From positions 9,364,501 through 9,428,500 of the forward strand of contig NC_072798.1 in NCBI RefSeq assembly GCF_028583425.1: a stretch of 64,000 nt of DNA. The letters run 5' to 3'. Positions 23,001-31,600 of the stretch are shown piece by piece. This DNA comes from Eublepharis macularius. Lineage: Eukaryota > Chordata > Lepidosauria > Squamata > Eublepharidae. Within the stretch, counting starts at the first letter, position 1. Every line of letters begins with the position of its first letter. The notes beneath the pieces are model-generated. The model saw only the letters and a list, made by a program, of their open reading frames with translations, was not told the DNA's origin and did not search any database. A program made the translations under genes and the position numbers.

Positions 23001-26000
23001 TACTGCTGCTCGATTAAAGAGTATCACCGAGAAGAACGGAACCCCGTTCAAATCTTGCCTCTGCCACAAATTCACAAGGTGGCCTTAGGCATATCCCTAC
23101 CCCCTTGGCCCTCTCACCTTTGCCCTGCTACAAGGATCAATTAATTGATTAGGTCTACATCAGCCTTTTCTTCAATCATGGAACTCCCATCAGCATGTAC
23201 GGAGTTCTCAGGAGGTAGCTTCTCTCCAGGCACTGACTCAAGCTATACTTTGTGCCTTGTTTTAGAAAGCTTGCCATACCATCTGTTGGATTAGGACCGG
23301 TGAGACTGGGTTCAGCTGTGCTATTTGACTGGCCCAATGTCATGCAGTCTGCATCATGGCTGAGCTGGATTTGAACTCAAATCTCCCTGGTTCAAGGCCC
23401 ATACACTACTCACAACACTACCATACTGGCTCTTGGGAACTGAATCATTTGGAAACCCGATTAGAATATTTCACTCATTGGAAAGACTATTAGTGGAAGG
23501 CATTTATCCTAGAACTTGGTTTTATAGGAAATAAAATTACCTTCTCTCCCTAGCCACTTGGTAAAATCGGTCAGCGTTTCCCATTGGGTGGCATTCATAT
23601 GGATATGCTCCCGATGGCTTATATATTCATTGTACACTATGTTATTGTGGACCCTCTTTGTTCCTAGAACAAGAAAATACAGCTGTTAAATACAGATCTG
23701 CTATCAAACAGAAATACTTTAGACTGAATTATAAACAAGGCTTCAGAACAATAAAGGGATTTACCAAATCGCCTCCGGAGTAGTTCTAAGAAATCGTTCT
23801 GGAATTCCCTAAGGGAACACAAGAAGGACAGATGTAGCCATTTGGGGCAAAAGTCTGAGTCAACATATATTAACAAAAGAGAAGATAATGGCTCCTTTTT
23901 GTGTACAAGTGTGCTAGCTTTTGAGATATAAAGAACTCTTCATGAGACAAGATCGTTGTTGGCTTCACAGGACTTTACATCAAATGCTAAAGGTACTTAA
24001 CTATTTATGTGACAGGCAGCATGAGACGTTTATCTCCTGATCATGCCTTTGTACTACCACAGAAAGATTTAGCAGAGTTGATGGATGTAAAAGCAAGTTT
24101 TTGTTGTTGTTGTTGCAGTTAATCAATATTATGTTATTCACTATTGCCACCAAACGAGACATAAATCCCCCGTGGGAAATCAGTATCAACAATCAAATAT
24201 ACAATAATTTAAATAAATATTTTTCGGTTTTTAATTAATTATTTCTTTTTAAGGTGCAAAGTGCTTTCTGTGAACAAATAATATTTTCCTAAATATATCA
24301 AATACAATAAATACAAAATATAGCTCTATAAGGTCCCAGATTCTCAAAGAGTACATTCATCAATAATCTTTAAAAGTCCCAAAAGAACTAGCTTATCTCC
24401 ATATGGTCTGCCTGGGCATTCACTTAATGAAGTTCAGTCTTGTATATGAAATATACAGTAAGAAATAGTGGGGCCAAGTATCTGCTGCTTTAAATATGCA
24501 CTCCTATGTACCACCAGAGCTCCATGTTGTCTAATGTCAGCCCTAGAATTGATTATGTTCTGCTTCAGTATTTTTTCTACTCTGTATAAGATTCTTGCTA
24601 ATACTATGTCTTTTAACCTTGTATCTATTTACTCTATGGTACTGTTTATGGAAATGTCCTTGGTACTGTATTGAAATGTACTTGCTACTGATTGTACTAA
24701 TCTCATACTGTGTAATCCGCCTTGAGTCTCAGTGAGAAAGGCGGACTATAAATAACATCAATAAATAAATTGAGCAGACTGGCTTCTCAACCCCGGAAGG
24801 TGGCATGAGAAAGCCAGTCCTGACGAACTCACCCCCCCCACCCCCCACCGAAGATGTCTCTGACTACAAATTCAATGTGGTTGTTAATAACCCCCTTTTC
24901 ATATTGCTAGATCAAGAACTCTATGAAACTCTGAAATATGCACTTGTCTTATACCCAAAAGCCAATAAACCAGTTCAATTCATCCTTTTGCTTCTGTTTC
25001 TGATGTAGCCCTTTAGCACTTAAGTGGCGCATCTTATGTCCATGTGATCCAACGGTTCCCTGCAGATATGCAATGCATGTGCATGGAGCTCTCTTGCCAG
25101 AGATGACTTTACTATTCTCCTTCACACCTCTTAGTGGGCTATACAATACAAAGTTATTTACCAAACAGCACAGACACGCAAATTATTGAAATGGTTGCTT
25201 GGCTGTTGCAACAGAAACGTAGCTTCTGCATGGGGACTCTTGCTGCAGAGGCTTTTCAAAGGTACATTGTCATGGGAGCCAGTTTGGTGTAGTGGTTAAG
25301 AGTGCGGGATTCTAATCTGGAGAGCCAGGTTTAATTCCCCACTCCTCCGCTTGAAGGCAGCTGGGTGACCTTGGGTCAGTCACAGCTCTCTGGAGTTCTC
25401 TCAGCCTCACCCACCTCACAGGGTATTTTGTTGTGGAGATAATAATGACATACTTTGTAAACTGCTCTGAGTGGGCATTAAGTTGTCCTGAAGGGCGGTA
25501 TATGGATATTATTAAATACGGCATCTAAAATTCACCTCCACATGACCAGATAGGAAAGCTACGTAAACTGGAAAACGTAGTGTTGTTTCCCTCCCCTCTT
25601 AGAACGCTGATGTGTCACAAAGGGAACTACGTGAGCAAGCAAGCTAGGGAATAATACTCTTTTAATCCTCAGTGATTTCGGTTGAAAAGGTCAGGCAATA
25701 GGTAGGGTGGAAGACCTCAACCTGAGACCCAGGAGAGCAACTGCCAGTCAAAGTGGACGACACTGACGTAGAGAGATCAGTGGTGTGAATCAGTATAAGG
25801 CAGCTTTGTGGGCTCAAAAATTTAGAAGGTTAGTTCTTGTCTGTAAGGCACATGACAGTCAATTTCATTCATCATTTGCATGTAGCCAGTAGGACTGAAC
25901 TCACATGTCACCATTTCCACCACCAAAGGGCAGATCCTTTTATCTGGGTAGGGTTCTTCTCACCACTGAAGTGAGCAAGCAAGCCTACTCACACAGGAAC

Positions 26001-27933
26001 ACTGCGCACATACAAAGCAGGTCAGTATTTTCAGCAAGCACAATTCTTTTCAGAATTATCTTTTTGGGAAAAAAAAGGATATTTTCCACAAAGACAGAAA
26101 GGGTTCAATCCAACTGGAGTCCCGGCTGGAAATCACACGAACTTTTGCTGAAAGGAGACAAACTCCACAGAAGGAAAAGCTCGAGCTGAAATATTGGTCA
26201 AACTCACTCTGAAAAGTAATCCATGAACTGCTGAGGATTTTCAGAAGCAAGGAGTAGCTGTCTCTGGTGAGATTCTGACATGCAGTGACATTTGAAGCCA
26301 TTCTGGACAGATAAAACAACAAAAAAATACAACGGAGTTCACCAAAGCTGGCAAATTGCACTGTTAAAGCCCACGATAAACCTTTAGCCAAACTTATTTA
26401 ACTAGTAAAACTGATACATTAACTTGGAGATGGGAAATCCAGGAGATTTGGGAGTGCAGCCTAGAGAGGGATGTGACCTCAAGTGGGATATAATACCTTA
26501 GAGTCTCCCCTTCAAGTGGCTGTTTTCTCCAGGAAGGCTGATCTCTTTTGTCTGGAGATTAATTACAGTTCCAGGAGATCTCCAGAATTTTACGTGGGTG
26601 CATAATTCATCAATTTCAAGATTTCATTTTTGTTTTAAAAACCAGGCTCCTAAATCGTAAGGCTGTGTAGAGAAACTTGACTGTGCAAAGACATTTGGAT
26701 GAGAAGCTTAATTTGTGCAGAAGCTGAAGCATAGTAAAGAGTCCAGTAGCACCTTTAAGACAAATCAACTTTACTGTAGCGTAAGCTTTTGAGAAGTGCA
26801 GCTCTCTTTGTCAGATCTCTAAAGCTTACGCTACAATAAAGTTGATTAGTCTTAAAGGTGCTACTGCATTCTTTACTATTTTGCAACTACAGACTAACAC
26901 GGCTAACTCCTCTGGATCTATTCCTTGGAAAAACTTCTGTGCTGCCCCCTCCCTATGTCTCTTTCCCCATGATGTGCACAAACAAAATTAGCTTGAAAAA
27001 ATAAACATACAGAATTAAAACTTCACCACTATGTTGCCTTACGTCCTATCTGTTGCTTTAAGTATGTGATCCTATGCAGTACTTGTTGGTTTAAGTATGA
27101 CCCTACTGGATAGTTCTATGTTGTCTAATGTCAGTCCTACAATTGCTTATGCTCTATTTCAGCATTTCCTCAACTCTGTATCAGATTCCTGCTAATGCTG
27201 TGTCTTTCTAAACTTGCATTTATTTACCCCGTGGCATTGAAACATCCTTGATATTGACTGTACTAATTTCACTCTATGTAATCTGCCTTGAGTGTCAGCG
27301 AGAAAGGTGGACTATAAATGACATAAATAAATAAACAGAATTTTGGCATTGCCGCAGAATTTGGGATTGTTGAGCAAAGAATTCTATTAATTTATATACT
27401 GAAGAAGTGACATCTAGCCAAGGGCGACCCTGTTTGCTGATTCTGCATATGAATGCTTATTGTTGCCACCCCCTCATCACTGCCCCAACACAGGCCACCC
27501 TGGGTCTCCATCACCCTTCCCCAGCTGTCCTGCAAACCTCTTCTGCCTTTCTTGGTAAGGAAGGGCCACCAAGAAACTTCTTTGGGGCTATGATATGCCC
27601 ATGGAGGGTTGCCAGCTCCAGATCGGGAAATTCCTGGAGATTTGGGGGAAGGAGCGGGGGGGGGCCGGCTTGGGCATAATGCTACAGCCTCTACCCTCCA
27701 AAGCAGCCATTTTCTCCAGGGAGATCTCCAGCCACCACGTGGAGGCTGGCAACCCCGTGCCCGAGGTAGACTGCTCCTGACCCAGGAGGTTCCCCTCCCA
27801 CCCGGCCAGGCCCCCTCACCTCGTCCCTGCACTGCTTCTGGCACATCTGGCAATACCAGCGCAGCTTCTGCAGCCCCTTCGACTTGATGCGGTTGGCGAT
27901 GGCCTTGGGGCTGAGGAAGTCCGTCTTCCCCAT
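11057..27933 (-). CDS. KIN: DNA/RNA-binding protein KIN17, complete
   Basis: Thirteen coding exons in transcript order: 27933-27820, 26302-26208, 23808-23765, 23663-23541, 22661-22480, 21823-21775, 20140-20083, 19209-19083, 17714-17664, 16063-15995, 14746-14647, 12126-12026, 11119-11057. The sum is 1176 nt, or 391 residues plus TGA; I recall human KIN as 393. The start is the MGKTDFLSPKAIANRIKSKG codon at 27931-27933. The C2H2 zinc finger uses C28, C31, H44 and H50. A winged-helix region follows (about 51-160, with HMNATQWETLTDFTKWLGRE), then a lysine-rich coiled segment (EKKKKQDLDDEEK) and a short variable linker. The C-terminal tandem SH3-like/KOW part contains KKVLVLNGGYRGNEATLE and ends YEDISKLA. 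It is a nuclear, chromatin-associated protein linked to DNA replication/repair and RNA processing. It is divergently paired with ATP5F1C. Exon 8 has an unusually weak donor (GTGTCG). Confidence 0.97.
12135..12480 (-). mobile_element. LINE 3'-region repeat
   Basis: The reversed tail (CTATTTATTTAGAATACTGC) is followed by blocks such as AGCATTCCAAAGACTAGGTG that occur in lizard LINE 3' regions of the CR1/L2 type. It lies in the last-but-one KIN intron. The family call is tentative. Confidence 0.45.
12925..13272 (+). mobile_element. tRNA-related SINE with three tandem 77-bp head units
   Basis: Three copies start with GCTGCRAA at 12943, 13020 and 13097, a constant 77-bp spacing. Each holds CAGCACTCTGCTGG followed by a B-box-like TTCGAATCC/TTCAAATCC/TTTGACTCC and (A)TGAGCTCAGCAGGT. 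A shared non-tRNA body (CTCATCCCCAGCTCCATTGT, ending TATATAAGTATAG) follows only once. It looks like a SINE whose head was amplified in tandem. Confidence 0.65.
13273..13543. mobile_element. Palindromic hAT-type element (CAGGGCTTTTT family), copy 2
   Basis: The element 13281-13535 (255 bp) has inverted halves meeting near TCTGCACTGCAGTGCGGA. The duplication GTTATTAT is perfect (13273-13280, 13536-13543). The right terminus reads GCCCAG instead of GCCCTG. It lies in KIN intron 11. Confidence 0.88.
14111..14525 (+). mobile_element. 5S-rRNA-derived SINE, interrupted
   Basis: 14118-14220 matches 5S rRNA internal-promoter sequence (GATCTCGGAAGCTAAACAGG, AGTACTTGGATGGGAGACCA). The body resumes at 14439 (GCATTGGCGAACC, then CTTGCCTTGAAAACCCC and GCAGCTTGACAGCA). 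The interruption is the fold-back PLE at 14223-14425 with its own duplication. Confidence 0.8.
14210..14438. mobile_element. Fold-back Penelope-like 3' end (family B) in a SINE, 13-bp duplication
   Basis: The insert 14223-14425 has a left arm in antisense (GAGTCCAGTAGCACCTTTAA..ATAAGCTTTCGAGAGCCACA) and a right arm in sense (ATCTGACGAAAAGAGCTGTG..). TTTGCAGAGTAAG flanks it (14210-14222, 14426-14438). The left arm stops early, at CACAGTTC, so the arms are unequal. Confidence 0.85.
16205..16390. mobile_element. Fold-back Penelope-like 3' end (family B), near-perfect hairpin
   Basis: The arms meet at CTTTGTCA/TGACAAAG near 16261 and are almost perfect reverse complements for over 60 bp. The right arm runs to ACATGGTTAACTCCTCTGGA. 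Flanks CTGGGAAAAA and CTGCGAAAAA may be a worn duplication. It lies next to KIN exon 10. Confidence 0.75.
16985..17456 (+). mobile_element. L1-type LINE 3' end
   Basis: The frame 17015-17263 reads LLAAAKSAIATHWKAKSIPS, then NWNSKIWEHYISEKLYDKLY and FIEKWFPFFDYLE. This is an L1-like ORF2 C-terminus, followed by an AT-rich 3' region ending in TTTTTTAAAAGG. It lies in KIN intron 9. Confidence 0.7.
17790..18062 (+). mobile_element. LINE/SINE-type 3'-tail repeat ending in TAAATAAAATAAAA
   Basis: Shared landmarks are CTCCATGTTGTCTAATGTTA, CTGTGTAATCCGCCTTGAGT and GAGAAAGGCGGGCTATAAAT. Parallel copies are at 24471-24770, 27045-27342 and 29490-29573 (+). Reverse copies are at 50832-51960, 62230-62540 and 62570-62830. 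The simple tail suggests retroposition; CR1/L2-type origin is likely but unproven. Confidence 0.65.
18847..19052 (+). mobile_element. tRNA-derived SINE, older subfamily
   Basis: The A-box-like region AGCATGCTGGTTAGAGTG, the B box GAGTTCAAATCC and the core GGGTGACCGTGGGCCAGCC are followed by a GGGCGGGATAAAGATGCAGT tail. It ends about 30 bp from KIN exon 8. Confidence 0.65.
19569..19800 (-). mobile_element. 5S-rRNA-derived SINE
   Basis: In reverse orientation it runs from GTGCTGTCGAGTCATAGTTG through GGTCTCCCATCCAAGTACTA and GCTTCTGAGAGCTGATGAGA to CTATCCAGGTCAGGG, which is the antisense of the 5S internal promoter. It lies in a KIN intron. Confidence 0.8.
20320..21235 (-). mobile_element. L2/CR1-type LINE 3' end with ORF2 C-terminus
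   Basis: The minus frame 20964-21155 encodes DRLSLYVPRRPL and, upstream of it, SHITPVLRQLHWLPVEFRIR and FKVLVLTFKALSGLGPAYL. This is the typical end of L2/CR1-type reverse transcriptase proteins. The 3' region 20600-20960 and a further 3' block at 20320-20480 (GAAGGCTGTTCCATAATCGT) follow. It is truncated and lies in KIN intron 6. Confidence 0.8.
21455..21652 (-). mobile_element. Old tRNA-type SINE
   Basis: The reverse complement of a SINE head is seen at TCTAACCACTGCACTACACA, with a worn B box (GAACCCCAATCTCC in this strand) and a CCTCACAACCACCCTGTCAG core. Confidence 0.5.
22091..22356. mobile_element. Palindromic hAT-type element (CAGGGCTTTTT family), copy 3
   Basis: The element 22099-22348 (250 bp) starts CAGGGCTTTTTTTCTGG and ends AAAAAAAGCCCTG. 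The flanks GCCATTCC and GCCCTTCC differ at one of eight bases. It ends 131 bp from the coding end of KIN exon 5. Confidence 0.85.
22805..22990 (-). mobile_element. Diverged Penelope-like 3' fragment
   Basis: The order TAGGTCTGTAGTTGAAGAGC, CCAGTAGCACCTTAGAAACG, CATGAGCTTTTCAGAG matches antisense family-B 3' ends with many substitutions. Confidence 0.45.
24471..24770 (+). mobile_element. LINE/SINE-type 3'-tail repeat ending in ATAAATAAAT
   Basis: It is a close relative of 17790-18062, with the same CTCCATGTTGTCTAATGTCA and GTGTAATCCGCCTTGAGTCT landmarks and a CATCAATAAATAAA tail. It lies in KIN intron 2. Confidence 0.65.
25267..25515 (+). mobile_element. tRNA-derived SINE, Sauria-SINE-like
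   Basis: It is full length or nearly so: head GAGCCAGTTTGGTGTAGTGG, B box GGTTTAATTCCCC, core GGGTGACCTTGGGTCAGTCA, and 3' end GGGCGGTATATGGATATTAT. It lies in KIN intron 2. Confidence 0.8.
26730..26922. mobile_element. Fold-back Penelope-like 3' end (family B)
   Basis: The left arm (antisense) runs to CTCTCTTTGTCAGATCTC. The right arm starts abruptly at TAAAGCTTACGCTACAATAA and runs to AACACGGCTAACTCCTCTGG. The right arm therefore lacks the inner 40 or so bases. It lies in KIN intron 1. Confidence 0.75.
27045..27342 (+). mobile_element. LINE/SINE-type 3'-tail repeat
   Basis: A third parallel copy of the family at 17790 and 24471, with a GAGAAAGGTGGACTATAAAT box and an ATAAATAAATAAA tail. 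Confidence 0.65.
27604..27757. mobile_element. hAT-type miniature element (TAGGGTTGCCA family), in KIN intron 1
   Basis: It begins AGGGTTGCCAGCTCCAGATC and ends GGAGGCTGGCAACCCC. Internal GGCATAATGCTACAGCCTC and CAGCCATTTTCTCCAGG segments match the sibling at 1491. It lies within 65 bp of KIN exon 1. The duplication is not clear. Confidence 0.7.
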
Positions 27934-28600
27934 GCTGGAAACCAAGGGAGGGAGAGCCCACCGGCTTCCCTTGGCTTCCTGCTTCTCTCCTGGAGAACTA
28001 TCCCGGAAGCAGAAATGGCGAGCGGACGCCTTCTCTATCGCTATGACCGCTTAGTTGGCCGCTCTATCCTCTGCATCTCTATGGTGACATATGGCGAGAA
28101 ACGGATACCTCCGACCGGTCTAGCCCAACGACTCTACGACACGAGCCCTATTGGCCCCGCTCTACCTTAGACCATCTGTCCGCTCTACCCTTCATCTCCA
28201 TGGTGCCATCCTTTTTCTCAATAAGCCGGAAACAACGACGGCGGGTTGCTCTAGCCTGTCAACTCTGTGATACCAACCCGACAACCATAGAGTCGGGGAA
28301 GCAAGTTTATTCATACTTAGCCGCGTCAGAAATAATGTTTGTTTTCCTGACTATTCGACGGCTTTAGGACCCATGAAGCACCCCGGCGCAGAGCCGTTCA
28401 CCTTTGAACCCGGAAGCTGTAGCCGCTTTTCCTCTCAGGCCAGAGAGGCTGAGCGGCGAAACCGCGGCGCATGCGTGGTGCGGGGGCTCTGACCTTCAGC
28501 AGCCGGGGCCGGGCGGGCAGCTCGTGAAGGAGGCTGAAGAGGCTGCGGGAAGGAGAGACGGGAGGAAGGAGCCGAAGCCGCCCCGGCCCAGAGACTCGAC
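27934..28600. promoter_or_regulatory. Divergent promoter region shared by KIN and ATP5F1C
   Basis: Only 667 bp separate the two start codons. Visible motifs are ETS/GABP-like CCCGGAAGC (28002-28010) and CCCGGAAGC (28409-28417), YY1-like AAATGGCG (28013-28020), an inverted CCAAT box (ATTGG, 28150-28154) and NRF-1-like GCGCATGCGT (28467-28476). The part next to ATP5F1C is CpG rich. GABP and NRF-1 are known regulators of nuclear OXPHOS genes. The 5' untranslated regions and start sites are not defined. Words like CCGCTCTA and CTC(T/C)ATGGTG occur twice about 110 bp apart (28069-28100, 28179-28210), a possible internal duplication. Confidence 0.7.
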
Positions 28601-31600
28601 ATGCTGTCCCGAGGAGCAGCCGCGGCTGGCGCCGCCCTGCTCTTCCAGCCACAATGGTACGAGGCCTGGGGCACTTAAGGGTTGCCAACCTCCAGGTGGC
28701 GCCTGGAGATCTCCCGCAATTACAACTCCAGGCCGTAGAGATCAAACTCCCCCGCCCCCGAGAAAATGGCTGCTTTGGAGGGTGTCACTATACCTAGCTT
28801 AGTTCCCTCTCCTCCCCAAACCCCGCCCTCTCCAGGCCTCATCCTCCCAAATCTCCAGGAATTTCCCGATCTGGAGTTGGTAACCCTATTTCTAGGCTTT
28901 TCTTCTCACTTGCCTCACTCTAGCTGTCCTCTGTGTTTGGCTGGAGGGGTCGGGGAAGGGAAGCACGCTGCCCACGTGTGCCCCTTGGGCTGTTTGTGCT
29001 GTGATTGCACAGATCGTCCCATAACAAGTTGAGTCTTGTGCTAGGTGACAAGCCTTAGGCTAGGCAGACCTGCCTTATTCTGAATTAAGCCCCCGTTCAT
29101 CAGGTTCAGTATTGCTTCCACTGGCAGGAGCTCTGCAGGGGCTTGGTCAGAGGGGGCCTAGGTTCAATTAAAGAGCCCACAGTTTGCATGCACAAGGTCC
29201 CTGGTTCAGTCCCCGGCATCTCCAGCTGAAAGGATCAAGTGGTAGGTGCAGCGAAAGACTTAAAGACTTCTCTTTAAGAGCCCCAAGAGCTGCTGTCAGT
29301 ACTGACCTTGATGGACTGATGGTCAGGTTCAGAATAAGGTGGCTTCATATGCTCAGTGTCTGAAAATTTGAAAGTGGACGTGCAGGCAACTGAACCTGTG
29401 ACCTTCTGCAAACAAAGCAGCTCTGGCTTCTTCCAAAATAAAGGAGAGCTTCTGACTGTACAGTCCTGTTTTTCAGAGCATAGTGACCAAAGCCCACTGT
29501 ACTAATGTCACACTATGTAATCCCCCTTGAGTCTCAGTAAGAAAGGTGGACTATAAATGGCATAAATAAATGTGGAACGTGGCCTTGTGTCATACTAGGA
29601 AACATCACTGAAGTTGTGTTTACCTTAGATCCTTAGACAGGCAAATGCCTTTCCAGTTGAACAAAAAAATGCAGTACATTTACAGTGGCATTGTAGAAAG
29701 AACACAGTGTAGCAAAGAGAGAGGAGATTTTCAGCAGCTTCGTTCATTGCCGGGCTTTTGCCTTTTATTTCAGTTAAATAGAAAAGAGTCCAGTAGCATC
29801 TTTAAGACTAACCAACTTTACTGTAGCATAAGCTTTCGAGAATCACAGTTCTCTTTGTCAGATGCAAAGATCCTCTGGATCTATTTTTCAGTTGTTTCAG
29901 CACTGGAGAGGAATGCTTTTATTTCAGACTTCCCAAACTCTCTACAGCAGTTCTCCAGTTCATGCTTTACAGTTAATATAATATGATATCAAAGTGTTGC
30001 CTGTAACTCACACAACTACAGAATGAGGGATAAGGGTACATTGGAAATTAGTTTTGTGAAGATAATTTGTACTGTAAAGCACTTTGCCCGCTTTACTTGT
30101 GAAAATCTTTGCAGAACAATAACATATTCTGGTATCTGCTGGGATATTTCTCTAAGACTGAATACATGGTAACATATTTCACTTTACGTATTCACGTAGG
30201 GCTTTGACATGCACTTAATATAGAAAACTGTTGTGGAAGGACAGTAGCCTGGTGCAGCCCGTCCATTAAATAATTAAAATATCCATATCCTGCCTTTTTG
30301 TAAGGCTCAGATCTTCAATATTTGTTACTGTAGTGAAGAATTAGCACTTTTAACAAATGAAGTGTGCAATAACATGTTTAATTTTTCAGGGTCCAAGTTA
30401 GGAATATGGCAACCTTGAAAGACAGTAAGTATTTCCCCTTTTTTATGTGATTTCTTTTGGGATAGTGGCAATCAGCTGTTGTGGGTGGTTGTCCCAATTT
30501 CTCTTCCCCCCACAACTGAGATGGGTCACTAGTGGTTAAGTAGATTCTAGTTACTTTTAACTGTGCAGCCTCAAAGCCTTATGCAGGATGAATCTCTGCT
30601 TATTTGATTGGATCGTGTTCAAGATTATTTCTCAGAAGAATTACCTTTGAGAATATGCTGTACGCTTCAGCTTTGCCTCACTTGGTGCTTTCTGATCTGT
30701 GCAGTTACCAGGCGTTTAAAGTCTATCAAGAACATCCAGAAAATCACAAAGTCCATGAAGATGGTTGCAGCGGCAAAGTATGCCAAGGCGGAGCGAGAGT
30801 TGAAGCCTGCAAGAGTTTACGGAGTAGGGGCACTGGGTAAGGGAAGTTTCCTCTTTGGAGGCTGCAAGTGGGGCGGTGCTGAAAAGTGCTGTCAAATCAT
30901 AGTGACTTACAGCGACACCTGTTAGGGTTTTCAAGGCAAGAGACTAAATAGAGGTGGTTGGCCATTGCCTACCCTGGTCTTCGTTGGAGGTCTCCCATCC
31001 AATTATTAACCAAGGTCAACCCTGCTTAGCTTCTGAGGTGTGATGAGATCAGGCTTGCCTGCGCTATCCAGGTAACATGCAAACAAGGGGTGCAGACAAC
31101 TTAATCCTGTGCTTCTGGGACAAGAATAAAGCAAAAATAAACACAGGTCTCGTCTCGTAGAGTTTTCTGATGCACAACTTTACGATGAGGCACTTCTAAG
31201 CTGGAACAAATGAGTTTCAGAGATCTGCCATCATCTTGGACCCTCAGAACGAGTGGCAATAACTGACAAGTATTGCTATCGGCTTGGGATGGGTGACTGC
31301 AACTTTCCCCGGGGTGGGCGGGGGCAGGTAAAAAAGTAATTGCTCCCAGCGCTTTGTTTCAGTAAATTTAATTAGACTCTTGAGGCAAGATGATCCAGAT
31401 TTTGCAGCAAGGAAATCTGGGTTCTACAGACTAAATTCATGAAGGAGATTTGCATATTGTCGAAGGCTTTCACGGCTGGAGAACGATGGTTGTTGTGGGT
31501 TTTCCGGGCTGTATTGCTGTGCCAAGACCACGGCAATACAGCCCGGAAAACCCACAACAACCATCGAGATTTGCATATATTTTGCATAATGTATTCAGTT

